The translations under genes and the position numbers were made by a program. Below the pieces are notes generated by a model. It was given only the letters and a program-made list of their open reading frames with translations. It searched no databases and was not told the DNA's origin. From Gemmatimonas aurantiaca (lineage in GTDB: Bacteria; Gemmatimonadota; Gemmatimonadetes; Gemmatimonadales; Gemmatimonadaceae): 64,000 nt of DNA. The stretch's first letter is position 1. The number at the start of each line of letters is the position of its first letter. Below are positions 33,796-41,975 of this stretch, one piece after another. The stretch covers positions 744,001 through 808,000 of the forward strand of contig NZ_JBBCJO010000005.1 in assembly GCF_037190085.1 (NCBI RefSeq), read 5' to 3'.

Positions 33796-34484
33796 GGCTG
33801 CACCCGGCTGGTGGTCGCATACGTGAACAGATTCACTCCCATGCGCAGCGCCTGTTCGTGCAGGGCGGGCGGATCGGGATACGTGCCGACATCCTCCCAG
33901 CCGTTCCCGAGATCGGCGGAGAAGGTGTAGTACACGGCCAGCCGGTTTCCGATGAAGATGCCGTAGCCCTTCGCGGGTTTGCCATCGTGCTCGTGCACCT
34001 TGGGCGGCCCGCTCGGGAAGTCGTACACGAGATGATAGATCGGGTGCGAATACGGCACCTCGACCAGCGGGCGATCGGGAAACACCCGCGCCATCTCGCG
34101 CCGGAACGTTTCGTCGAGTCCGTAGTTGTCGTCGGCGTGCAGGAAACCGCCGCGCGTGAGATACTCGCGCAGGCGTTTCACTTCGGTCTCGCTGAACTTC
34201 ACGTCGCCGTGCCCCGTCATGTGCAGGAACGGGTAGTCGAACAGCGACGAATCGGTGAGCCGCACCCGCGCTTCCGTGCGCTCGATCGGCAACGAGGTGC
34301 GTTCGGCGATGGCCTGGATGAGATTCGGCAGACTGGACGGATTGCCGTACCAGTCCCCGCCACCCTCATACTGGAGACGGGCGATCGCCAGTCGACCCGG
34401 ACCGCGCAGCGCCATCGTGCCCAGCGGCAGCAGCGCGCAGATCGCAAAGAGAGACCATCGGGCGAAGCGCTGCGTAGACCGCAT
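33792..34484 (-). CDS. DUF4159 family exported protein
   Basis: A 230-aa protein with an N-terminal hydrophobic anchor (WSLFAICALLPLGTMAL). The body carries the DUF4159 signature: RLQYEGGGDWYGNPSSLPNL, then LFDYPFLHMTGHGDVKFSE, the conserved LREYLTRGGFLHADDNYG, and PIYHLVYDFPSG. The last is a flavodoxin/GATase-like fold of unknown activity. It overlaps the DUF4175 start by 4 bp, so the pair is co-translated, and it starts 11 bp after rsmI. Confidence 0.88.
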   Translation of the reverse strand: MRSTQRFARWSLFAICALLPLGTMALRGPGRLAIARLQYEGGGDWYGNPSSLPNLIQAIAERTSLPIERTEARVRLTDSSLFDYPFLHMTGHGDVKFSETEVKRLREYLTRGGFLHADDNYGLDETFRREMARVFPDRPLVEVPYSHPIYHLVYDFPSGPPKVHEHDGKPAKGYGIFIGNRLAVYYTFSADLGNGWEDVGTYPDPPALHEQALRMGVNLFTYATTSRVQP

Positions 34485-34495
34485 GGGCGACCGGA

Positions 34496-35398
34496 TCAGG
34501 TATCGTGAGCGAGACGGTAGGCGAGATTGCGACTGGCACCGTGTTCGTCCATGAGCATCCGCACGATGTCGCGAGGACGGAAGCCTTGCTCACGCAGGGC
34601 GCCGGCCACCGCGCGCAGTCCGTCTTCCGACGGTTCTGCCACTTCGGCACCGGCCAGGACCAACACGATTTCCCCACGTGGAGGAACCGCCTCGTAATAC
34701 GCGGCGACCTCCGCGAGCGTTCCGCGGCGAATCTCTTCGAAATGTTTGGTCAGCTCCCGCGCAACCGCGACGTGACGCTGCCCACCGGTAATCTCCGCCA
34801 CGGCACGCAACGTGTCCACCAAGCGATTCGGTGATTCGAACACCACGACGCTGTGCGGCAGACGTGCGGCCAGCGCCAGTTGATTCTCGCGATCCTTTCC
34901 TTTGCGGTCGAGAAAACCGAGCACCGTGAAGGGATGAGGCGCGAGTCCCGATGCCACGAGCGCGGCCAGTGTGGCCGAAGCGCCAGGCACGGGGACGATA
35001 CGGATGCCGAGCGCCGCCGCGGTTTCCACCAGACGCGCACCGGGATCGGACACCAGCGGCGTGCCGGCATCACTGATCAGGGCCAGCGGTTCCCCGCCCT
35101 GCAGGCGCTCGATCAGGCGCGGGGTGACGCTGGCCTCGTTGTGCTCGTGCAGCGCCAGCGTGGGCGTACCGATGCCGTAGCGGTCGAGCAGCGGCCGCGC
35201 GTGGCGGGTGTCCTCACAGCAGATCGCGGCGGCCTGCTGCAGCACCGCAAGCGCCCGGAGGGTGATGTCCCCCAGATGACCAATGGGGGTGCTGACGATA
35301 TGCAGCGCCCCCGGGATGACCGCCTCTGGCCAGAGCGCCACCGCCTGGGCGGTCAGGCCGGAGGCACGCTCGGATGGGCGTGTCTCCGACCCGACCAC
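34496..35398 (-). CDS. rsmI: 16S rRNA (cytidine1402-2'-O)-methyltransferase
   Basis: SAM-dependent 2'-O-methylation of C1402 in 16S rRNA. The tetrapyrrole-methylase fold is seen in HIVSTPIGHLGDIT, CCEDTRHARPLLD, ALISDAGTPLVSDPGA and the late RELTKHFEEI motif. The start is uncertain: GTG at 35398 (300 aa, first residues VVGSETR) was chosen because the preceding frame runs through the trxA gene. GTG at 35341 (281 aa) would also fit the family's usual length of about 285. It is the second gene of the minus-strand run, directly downstream of trxA. Confidence 0.88.
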   Translation of the reverse strand: MVGSETRPSERASGLTAQAVALWPEAVIPGALHIVSTPIGHLGDITLRALAVLQQAAAICCEDTRHARPLLDRYGIGTPTLALHEHNEASVTPRLIERLQGGEPLALISDAGTPLVSDPGARLVETAAALGIRIVPVPGASATLAALVASGLAPHPFTVLGFLDRKGKDRENQLALAARLPHSVVVFESPNRLVDTLRAVAEITGGQRHVAVARELTKHFEEIRRGTLAEVAAYYEAVPPRGEIVLVLAGAEVAEPSEDGLRAVAGALREQGFRPRDIVRMLMDEHGASRNLAYRLAHDT

Positions 35399-35418
35399 CT
35401 CGTCGGTGTGCGAACCGC

Positions 35419-35742
35419 TCAGACGTGCTCCTTGAACTTCGCTTCCAGGGCGGGACGCGGCACCGCGCCGACCACCTGGTCCACCAACTTGCCGTCCTTG
35501 AAGAACAGGATCGTGGGGATGGAGCGCACGTTGAAGCGCGCCGCCGTCCGCTGATTGTTGTCCACGTCGAGCTTGGCCACCTTGGCCTGACCGGCATAGT
35601 CCGTCGCGAGCTGCTCCACGATCGGGGCGATCATGCGGCAGGGCGCGCACCACGTCGCCCAGAAATCGACCACCGCGAGCCCCTGATGCTGCTCGATTTC
35701 GGTGGCAAAAGTATCGTCCTTCACTTCCACTGCGTTGGCCAT
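35419..35742 (-). CDS. trxA: Thioredoxin
   Basis: A 107-aa cytosolic thioredoxin with the WCAPC active site (C32 and C35 counting from MANAVEVKD). The cis-Pro loop is RSIPTILFF, as in the thioredoxins of the TrxA group. The start at ATG 35742 has a GGAG about 7 nt upstream; two further in-frame starts (35781, 35754) lie before it but would add non-homologous residues. It is the first gene of the long minus-strand run and divergent from the epimerase gene. Confidence 0.93.
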   Translation of the reverse strand: MANAVEVKDDTFATEIEQHQGLAVVDFWATWCAPCRMIAPIVEQLATDYAGQAKVAKLDVDNNQRTAARFNVRSIPTILFFKDGKLVDQVVGAVPRPALEAKFKEHV

Positions 35743-35856
35743 CGTGTGCTCCATGAGGGTCACGGCGACCGACTCCCTCACCGGGGACCCGTTCCGCCCG
35801 CGCCCATCTGCAGGATTAGAATTCGGGACCTGTCATACCCGATCCCTCGACCGACC

Positions 35857-36267
35857 ATGACCGAATCCGTTCGCCGCGGCACGCGCATCGCCCATATCGG
35901 CATTGCCGTCCGCGCTCTCGACGAGCTGCTTCCCTTCTACCGGGATGTGCTCGGCATGCCCGATGTACCCCTCGACGATGCCGACGGTGCCTCGATCGCG
36001 GGGCTGGCCGCCGGTGAATCCCTCGTGGAGTTGCTCGAAGCACAGTCCGAAGACACCCCGATCGGCAAGTACGTCGCCAAACGGGGGCCGGGCATTCATC
36101 ACGTCTGTTTTGCGGTGGACGACCTCGACGGCACCCTTCAGAAATGCCGAGACGCCGGCCTCCGGCTCATCGACGAAACCCCGCGCATCGGCGCGGAAGG
36201 CAAGCGCATCGCCTTCCTGCATCCGAGTGCCACCGGGGGTGTGCTCGTCGAACTATCCGAATACTAG
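35857..36267 (+). CDS. mce: Methylmalonyl-CoA epimerase
   Basis: A 136-aa vicinal-oxygen-chelate (glyoxalase fold) protein. Metal ligands are in IAHIGIAV, IHHVCFAVDD and the final VLVELSE, and the EFLEAQ-type block appears as LVELLEAQSEDTPIGKY, which is typical of MCE rather than lactoylglutathione lyase. The reaction interconverts (R)- and (S)-methylmalonyl-CoA in propionate metabolism. ATG 35857 begins just before the domain. Methylmalonyl-CoA mutase itself is not in the window. Confidence 0.88.
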   Translation: MTESVRRGTRIAHIGIAVRALDELLPFYRDVLGMPDVPLDDADGASIAGLAAGESLVELLEAQSEDTPIGKYVAKRGPGIHHVCFAVDDLDGTLQKCRDAGLRLIDETPRIGAEGKRIAFLHPSATGGVLVELSEY

Positions 36268-36283
36268 TCGGCGTGTCCAGCGG

Positions 36284-36310
36284 AGCCAGCCCGGTGGGTC
36301 CGGGCTGGCT
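36284..36310. terminator. Stem-loop between converging genes
   Basis: A perfect 11-bp stem (36284-36294 with 36300-36310) with a 5-nt loop TGGGT lies 17 bp after the epimerase stop and 50 bp past the stop of the minus-strand lipoprotein. There is no U-run, so it is a probable but not classical terminator. Confidence 0.55.
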
Positions 36311-36361
36311 GGCCGGCCGTCAGGAAATGGGGCCGGTCATTTCGTGGTCATTCAGGGTCTT

Positions 36362-36889
36362 TCAGCGACAGAAATCGCGCAGCTTGGCCACGTCCACGTC
36401 CTCCACCAGCCAGCGCCCGCCGGGCCCCTGCACCGTGGTGAACGTCGTACGCGCCCTGGTCTCGCCGCGTGCCAGTTCCAGCAGGTACTCCTGACGTCCG
36501 CCGGTCACCAGCCGCGGCCGGTCCTCGGCGTAGCTGTACCGGTCATGCTGGATGAGGCATTGCATGACGATGAGCCGCTTCTCCAGCTCGTCCCGCTTGA
36601 ACTGATCGCGGGCCAACCCCTTGGCGTTACCCCACAGCGCCGACATCCCCTGCAGATCCTGGGCATTCACCGCCTTGAGGAAGGCATCGATCGCCCCCTT
36701 GCCGGTGGCGTTGCCGAACGTGGACGGATCGTCGCTGGTGACCACGGGTGTGGGCGCCGCACCGGGCAATGTCGTGCCGGATGAGACCACCTGCTTCGTG
36801 CAGGCGCCAAACAACAGCGTGGCGGCCACCGCACCGGAGCAGACACCATACCATGTGCTGCGCCAACCTTTCGATATCGGACCGGGCAC
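36362..36889 (-). CDS. Small lipoprotein, SnoaL/DUF4878-like
   Basis: A 175-aa lipoprotein: signal with lipobox LFGAC (Cys about residue 30), a short Pro/Thr linker, then a compact domain beginning AIDAFLKAVNAQDLQGMSALWG. That segment is the start of a NTF2-like cone fold (as in SnoaL or DUF4878) and usually binds small ligands or partners. The GTG start at 36889 has an AGGAGG 5 nt ahead, a stronger signal than the in-frame ATG at 36967, which would extend into the promoter region. Divergent from pdxJ across a palindrome-rich gap. Confidence 0.72.
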   Translation of the reverse strand: MPGPISKGWRSTWYGVCSGAVAATLLFGACTKQVVSSGTTLPGAAPTPVVTSDDPSTFGNATGKGAIDAFLKAVNAQDLQGMSALWGNAKGLARDQFKRDELEKRLIVMQCLIQHDRYSYAEDRPRLVTGGRQEYLLELARGETRARTTFTTVQGPGGRWLVEDVDVAKLRDFCR

Positions 36890-36949
36890 CAGGGCCTCCT
36901 TTCGACCTGATGTAAGGCGTGAACGACTGCGTGCTGCTAACCTATTCGT

Positions 36950-36981
36950 ACCACCGCAGGTGGTCACCTGAGGTGGTCACC
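36950..36981. promoter_or_regulatory. Tandem GGTG-GT-CACC palindromes between lipoprotein gene and pdxJ
   Basis: AGGTGGTCACC occurs at 36958-36968 and 36971-36981, 13 bp apart. Each contains the inverted repeat GGTG-N2-CACC, the first extended to CAGGTG-GT-CACCTG. ACCACC at 36950-36955 adds a further inverted half before GGTGGT. It lies about 30 bp upstream of pdxJ and about 70 bp from the opposing GTG start, where an operator would be expected. Confidence 0.45.
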
Positions 36982-37010
36982 CCACGGCGTTTCCGAGGCA
37001 TACCCCACAG

Positions 37011-37760
37011 ATGGCTCCACAGGCCCTTCGTTACCAGCGTCTCTACGTCAACATCGACCACGTGGCCACCGTGCGGCAGGCCCGCCGCGGCCAGGATCCC
37101 GATCCGGTGGCCGCCGCCCTGCTCTGCGAACAGGCCGGGGTCGATGGCATCACCGCCCACCTGCGGGAAGACCGTCGCCACATCCAGGACGACGACATCC
37201 ACCGCCTGATGACGCAGGTGACCACGCTCCTCAACCTCGAGTGTGCCACTACTGACGACATGCTCTCGCTCGCCGAAACACTTCGGCCCGCGCAGGTGAC
37301 ACTGGTGCCCGAGCGCCGCGAGGAGATTACGACGGAGGGTGGACTGGACGTGGTCCGGCAGGAGGCCGTGTTGCGCGACGCCGTGGCACGGCTCCGGGCA
37401 GCCGGGATCCGCACCAGCCTGTTCATCGACCCCGATCACGATGCCGTCGCGGTGAGTGCGCGCATCGGAGCCGACGCCGTGGAACTGCACACCGGACAAT
37501 ACGCGCATGCCCCCCGGGACCCTGCCACGCTGCAGGCCCTGCGTCATGCCGCCGCGCAGGGTGCGGCGCTCGGCATCGCCGTGCACGCCGGCCATGGCCT
37601 GTCGGTGGCCAACGTGGGGCCGGTGGCGGCCATCCCCGAAATCGAAGAGCTCAACATCGGGCACGCCATCGTGGGACGCGCCATCTTTGTCGGCCTGGAA
37701 GCCGCGGTACGGGAAATCCGGAACGCCATGGACGAAGCGCGCGCCGCCGATCTCTTCTGA
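37011..37760 (+). CDS. pdxJ: Pyridoxine 5'-phosphate synthase
   Basis: Condenses 1-deoxy-D-xylulose 5-phosphate with 3-amino-2-oxopropyl phosphate to give pyridoxine 5'-phosphate. The TIM-barrel start YVNIDHVATVRQARR and the DPVAAALLCEQAGVDGITAHLREDRRHI block are diagnostic. VNIDH, LVPERR and NIGHAIVGRAIF are further family motifs. At 249 aa it has the normal length. It is preceded by the tandem palindromes at 36958-36981 and ends 93 bp before the Hpt-like gene. Confidence 0.95.
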   Translation: MAPQALRYQRLYVNIDHVATVRQARRGQDPDPVAAALLCEQAGVDGITAHLREDRRHIQDDDIHRLMTQVTTLLNLECATTDDMLSLAETLRPAQVTLVPERREEITTEGGLDVVRQEAVLRDAVARLRAAGIRTSLFIDPDHDAVAVSARIGADAVELHTGQYAHAPRDPATLQALRHAAAQGAALGIAVHAGHGLSVANVGPVAAIPEIEELNIGHAIVGRAIFVGLEAAVREIRNAMDEARAADLF

Positions 37761-37853
37761 GCTCTTCCGACGACCGTCATTGCCACCCACGCTGGTGTTC
37801 TCTCTCCCGCGCCGACTTCCACCGACGCTGATCATTCCAGGAGTCCGTTCCGC

Positions 37854-38876
37854 ATGAGTGCACCGCAGGCTCTCATCGAGTTCTTCCAGAAGGAAGCAAC
37901 GGAGTATCTCGATCGGCTCGATCAACTCATGAGTGAGGCCGGTCAGGGTGCGGAGCACGCGCCCGATGCCGCGGCCCTGCTCGCGAGTGCCCGTGCGCTG
38001 CGGGGCAGCGCCACGATGACACGACTCGAAGGACTGCCCGATTTCACCTCCACGGTGGAACGCATCGCGACCGGCCTGCGCGACAACGAACTGCGCTGGG
38101 ACCAGCGCCTGCATTTCGCGGTGCGCGGGGCGCTCGCCGAATTGCGGGCGTTGGTAGCCCGCGCGTCGCTCTGGAGCGATGCCGAGCAGCGGCGGTGTCG
38201 CACGCAGTCGGTGGCACTGGCCGCGGTCGCGGCGGGCTATCTGGCGACGAGCACCCCCGCCAACTCTCCGGCCTCGCAGGTGGTGCCCATTGCGCGGCTC
38301 TTCCCCGATGACGGGCAGCCGACGGTGCTGCAGCGCAATCCCAATCCGCCCATGACCCTGGCCCAGCGTTTCCGCGCGGATATCGCGGCCGCCGCCGATG
38401 GGGTGGCGCGCGAAGGCTCCGCGCTGTCGGCCAGCAACCCGGGCCCCTCTCAGCTCGCCCTCAGCGACGGTCTGCGTCGCACGTTGGTGGGGCTGGCCGA
38501 TGTGGCCGAGAGTTATGGTGCGTCCAGTATCGCCACGCTGGCCACACGCATGGCGCGCGCACCGCTGGCCACCAACGCCGAGCGCGCGGGCGTGCAGTCC
38601 CTGGCGCAGTTGCTCATGAACCGCGAACTCACCGACCCGCAACTCGCGCAGCAGGTCAAGCAGGTGGGGCTCACCTGGGCAGGCTCACCGCCGCCGGAAC
38701 CGGCCATCGTGCCCATCGAATCGCTGCTCTATCGTGGCCACTCGGCCGTCGCCCGGGCGCGTGAGGTGCGGGACCAGCTCGCGCGTCACTGGCAGCGGGG
38801 CACCACCGCCGTTCCCGAAGCCTATGCGCTGTTCGAGGAGCTCAGTGATCTGCTCGATCTGGCGGTGACCACGTGA
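37854..38876 (+). CDS. Degenerate Hpt-domain protein
   Basis: A 340-aa mostly helical protein. The first about 110 residues align by eye with the histidine phosphotransfer (Hpt) domain of CheA-like proteins, including the opening FFQKEATEYLDRLDQLM and the helix ALLASARALRGSATMTRLEGL. In active Hpt domains the corresponding motif is H-x-L-K-G; here the position is Arg (R-A-L-R-G), so the phospho-accepting His is missing. The remainder is helical with a second, shorter similar block near 215-240. It may be a decoy or scaffold for phosphorelay partners. No response regulator or histidine kinase is adjacent in this window. An AGGAG lies 10 nt before the ATG. Confidence 0.6.
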   Translation: MSAPQALIEFFQKEATEYLDRLDQLMSEAGQGAEHAPDAAALLASARALRGSATMTRLEGLPDFTSTVERIATGLRDNELRWDQRLHFAVRGALAELRALVARASLWSDAEQRRCRTQSVALAAVAAGYLATSTPANSPASQVVPIARLFPDDGQPTVLQRNPNPPMTLAQRFRADIAAAADGVAREGSALSASNPGPSQLALSDGLRRTLVGLADVAESYGASSIATLATRMARAPLATNAERAGVQSLAQLLMNRELTDPQLAQQVKQVGLTWAGSPPPEPAIVPIESLLYRGHSAVARAREVRDQLARHWQRGTTAVPEAYALFEELSDLLDLAVTT

Positions 38877-38892
38877 GCCTGATGGGCCAGGT

Positions 38893-39918
38893 GTGCCGGT
38901 GAGCAGTTGGAAGACCTGGGTCGGGTTCGGCCTCAGCGCGTTGCTCCTGTGGTGGACGTTGCGTGGCGTGAACCTCGCCGACGTCTGGACGGTGCTCCGC
39001 ACATCGAACGCTCTGCTGTTCGCGGCGTGCACGGTGGTCGCCACCTGCATCTTTCCGCTGCGCGCGCGTCGTTGGCGTCCCATTCTGGAACCGGTGGCGG
39101 GCCGCCTGCCCTTCGGGCCGCTGTGGCGCAGCACCGCCATCGGCATGATGATGAACAACGTCTTCCCCCTGCGGGCCGGCGAGTTCGGCCGTGCCTTCGC
39201 CCTCACCCGCGAAGTGCCACGTGTGGCACTCACCACCGCGCTGAGCTCCCTGGGTGTGGACCGGGTGTTCGATGCCCTGGTGTTGTTCGGCATGATGTTC
39301 GCCGCAATGCTCGATCCGCGATTCCCTGCCGGCGCGACCATCGCGGGGCAGTCCATTCCGCAGCTCGCGCGCGGCGGCCTCGTGTTCCTGCTGCTGCTGC
39401 TGGCGGTGTGTTATGCGGTGGTGCTGCAACCGGCGCGCATCGTGGCCTGGACCGGCGCCATTGCCCGCCGCGTCGTGCCCCGGTTCGCCGATGCCCTCGT
39501 GGGATTCGTGGAACTGGGCATCGGCGGACTGGCCGTGCTGCGCGACACGCGGCGTTTCCTGGCCGTCATGGCGTGGGCCATCGCACACTGGGCGGTGCAC
39601 GCTCTCGGTCTGTATCTCGGGTTCATGGCTGTCGGCGTGGAGGTGCCCTTCAGTGCCGCCCTGTTCCTGCAGGGTGTGCTGGGCATCGGCGTGGCCATCC
39701 CGAGTTCACCGGGGTTCTTCGGCGTGTTCGAAGCTGCGGCCGTTGCCGGACTCGGTGTGTATGGCGTCCCCAAGGAACTCGCCATCAGTTGGGCACTGGG
39801 TTACCACCTGCTGAGTTTCATTCCCATCACGGTATTCGGGGCCGTGTACTTCGCGCGTCTTGGTCTCAGCTTCGGCAATGTGCGTCATGCGCAGGACACC
39901 GCCGCGGAGTCGGCGTGA
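38893..39918 (+). CDS. LPG-synthase-TM (UPF0104) family membrane protein
   Basis: A 341-aa integral membrane protein with about eight TM helices, of the family that includes the flippase part of MprF/lysylphosphatidylglycerol synthase. Family signatures are RARRWRPIL, NNVFPLRAGEFGRAF, GVDRVFDALV and IPSSPGFFGVFEAA. Such proteins are thought to move lipids or glycolipids. Two GTG starts are possible (38893 and 38899, 16 and 22 bp after the Hpt gene). It is followed after 38 bp by ispE. Confidence 0.85.
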   Translation: MPVSSWKTWVGFGLSALLLWWTLRGVNLADVWTVLRTSNALLFAACTVVATCIFPLRARRWRPILEPVAGRLPFGPLWRSTAIGMMMNNVFPLRAGEFGRAFALTREVPRVALTTALSSLGVDRVFDALVLFGMMFAAMLDPRFPAGATIAGQSIPQLARGGLVFLLLLLAVCYAVVLQPARIVAWTGAIARRVVPRFADALVGFVELGIGGLAVLRDTRRFLAVMAWAIAHWAVHALGLYLGFMAVGVEVPFSAALFLQGVLGIGVAIPSSPGFFGVFEAAAVAGLGVYGVPKELAISWALGYHLLSFIPITVFGAVYFARLGLSFGNVRHAQDTAAESA

Positions 39919-39956
39919 CAGGCATGACCGCCTCATGATTGCCGCATGATTGTCTC

Positions 39957-40880
39957 ATGACGCCGGCGGCGCACACCGAACACGCCCACGCGAAGATCAA
40001 TCTCCTGCTGCGCATCCTCGCGCGGGAGGCGAGCGGCTATCACGCCATCGAGACGCTGTTCCAGCGGCTCGCACTGCACGATGTGGTGCAGGTGTCGGTC
40101 AATCAGGGGCCGTCCACGCTGCACTGCGACGGGCCCGCCATGCCCATTGCCGGTCTCGGGGCCGCCACCGACAATCTGGCCTGGCGTGCAGCTGCGGCCT
40201 ATGCGCGCACGGCGCCTTGGCTCGCATCGTGGCAGATCCACATCGAGAAACACATCCCGGTGGGCGGTGGGCTGGGCGGTGGCAGCGCCGACGCCGCGGC
40301 TGTGTTGCGTGCACTCGATGCACTGGCGCCCACACCGTTGGGTCTCGAACGTCTGCTCGACATTGCCGGCACCCTTGGCGCCGACGTGCCGTTTCTCACG
40401 GCCCCGGATGCGCTGGCGTGGGCCTGGGCGCGCGGGGATCGTCTGCTGGCGTTGCCGGCGCTCCCTCCAATGGCCGTGACGCTCGTGACATTTGCCCACG
40501 GGGTGAACACGGGAGCGGCGTACACCGCCGTGGCCGCCCAGCGCGCTAGCGGAGGGGCCGTGGCCACGACGGCGCCTCTCTCCGCTCGCCGCTATGGCGC
40601 ATCGGCATTCATGTCATGGCAGGCAATCGCCGCCCTGACCGGAAACGACTTCGAGGACGTGGTGCCGGCGTTGCATGACGGGGTCGCGGCGGTGTTGCCC
40701 GCCGTGAAGCAGGTGGCGGAAGCGCTCCGCGCTGCCGGGCATCCCGCGGTGGGTCTGATGAGCGGCAGCGGTGCCACGTGTTTTGTGTTGCACCCTCCCG
40801 ACGCGGAGATCACGATCCCGCTGCCCCCGGGGTCCCGGACCGTGCGCACGACGACCATTGCGGCGCCAACCGGCGACTGA
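39957..40880 (+). CDS. ispE: 4-diphosphocytidyl-2-C-methyl-D-erythritol kinase
   Basis: A GHMP-family kinase acting in the non-mevalonate isoprenoid pathway. The N-terminal AHAKINLLLRIL motif contains the substrate-binding Lys, the ATP loop is PVGGGLGGGSADAAA (about residues 101-115), and the C-terminal motif 3 is GLMSGSGATCF. At 307 aa it is slightly longer than usual because of an Ala/Pro-rich insert near 190-205. ATG 39957 was chosen over a TTG at 39939, which adds six residues; no other isoprenoid gene adjoins. Confidence 0.93.
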   Translation: MTPAAHTEHAHAKINLLLRILAREASGYHAIETLFQRLALHDVVQVSVNQGPSTLHCDGPAMPIAGLGAATDNLAWRAAAAYARTAPWLASWQIHIEKHIPVGGGLGGGSADAAAVLRALDALAPTPLGLERLLDIAGTLGADVPFLTAPDALAWAWARGDRLLALPALPPMAVTLVTFAHGVNTGAAYTAVAAQRASGGAVATTAPLSARRYGASAFMSWQAIAALTGNDFEDVVPALHDGVAAVLPAVKQVAEALRAAGHPAVGLMSGSGATCFVLHPPDAEITIPLPPGSRTVRTTTIAAPTGD

Positions 40881-40982
40881 AGGCTGCGGGGCGAAGAGAG
40901 GGCGGCACCTGAGTGCACTGGTGCGCTTCCCGGACATGACGCGGCGCTTGTCCCTCACCTGTCCGGAGAAGACATTCCACGA

Positions 40983-41975
40983 ATGACATCGCCTGTGCTG
41001 GTTGCTCCCTCCATCGAGGACATTCGTGCGGCCGCCGCGCGAATCGCCCCCTATGCGGCCGTCACGCCGCTGCTCGAATCCCCGGCGCTCGACGCCGTCG
41101 CCGGTGGCCGGGTGCTGCTCAAGGCCGAAGTCCTGCAGCATACGGGATCCTTCAAACTGCGTGGCGCACTCAATCGACTGCTGCAACTCACGCCGGAAGA
41201 ACGTACACGTGGCGTGGTGGCGTTTTCTTCCGGCAATCATGCCCAGGCCGTGGCCTACAGCGCGACCCTGCTCGGCATGACGTCGACCATCGTGATGCCG
41301 AAGGATGCCCCACCGCTCAAGATCGAACGCACCCGGGCGTTCGGTGCGGAGGTCGTGCTCTACGATCGCTACACCGAAGACCGCGTGGCCATCGGCGGTG
41401 CCATCGCCGCAAGAACCGGTGCCACCGTCGTTCCGCCATTCGAAGATCCGCACGTCGTGGCCGGCCAGGGCACGCTGGCGCTCGAAACGCTCGAGCAGGC
41501 GGCCGCGCGCGGAGCGACGCCCGATCGGCTGTATGTGAACTGTGGCGGTGGCGGCCTCACCGCCGGCTGCGCACTGGCCGCGGAGGCGCTCTCTCCGGAG
41601 ACCGTCGTGCACCCGTGCGAACCGGAGGATTTCGACGATACCACCCGCTCGCTCGAACTCGGACATCGTGTAGCCAATGCACCGGGACACCGGTCCATCT
41701 GCGATGCCATCGTCACCGAAATCCCTGGGGAGTTCACCTTCTCCATCAATCAGCCGCGCGTGGGCGCGGGGTTGCGGGTCTCCGACGACGAAGTGCTGGC
41801 CGCCATCGCCTTCGCCGTGCGTGAACTCAAGCTGGTCGTGGAACCGGGCGGCGCGGCCGCACTGGCCGCTCTCCTTTCCGGTCGCCTCGACACCCGCGGG
41901 CGCACCACGCTCGTGGTGGTGACCGGTGGCAACATCGATCCTGCCATTCTCGCGCGCGCGATCGGAGTGGGATGA
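40983..41975 (+). CDS. PLP-dependent threonine/serine dehydratase or racemase
   Basis: A 330-aa fold-type II PLP enzyme. The Schiff-base lysine is in HTGSFKLRGA (K58), the phosphate-binding loop is GGGGLTAG and the SSGNHAQAVA motif is typical of threonine dehydratase and serine racemase. There is no C-terminal ACT domain, so it is of the catabolic or racemase type rather than the feedback-regulated IlvA. The gene's stop TGA overlaps the next start (ATGATGG), so the next gene is translationally coupled. Confidence 0.88.
   Translation: MTSPVLVAPSIEDIRAAAARIAPYAAVTPLLESPALDAVAGGRVLLKAEVLQHTGSFKLRGALNRLLQLTPEERTRGVVAFSSGNHAQAVAYSATLLGMTSTIVMPKDAPPLKIERTRAFGAEVVLYDRYTEDRVAIGGAIAARTGATVVPPFEDPHVVAGQGTLALETLEQAAARGATPDRLYVNCGGGGLTAGCALAAEALSPETVVHPCEPEDFDDTTRSLELGHRVANAPGHRSICDAIVTEIPGEFTFSINQPRVGAGLRVSDDEVLAAIAFAVRELKLVVEPGGAAALAALLSGRLDTRGRTTLVVVTGGNIDPAILARAIGVG

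Noticed and set aside
35399..35653. A longer N terminus for RsmI
   Set aside because: It runs through the trxA gene in another frame and has no homology; the start was placed near the trxA stop.
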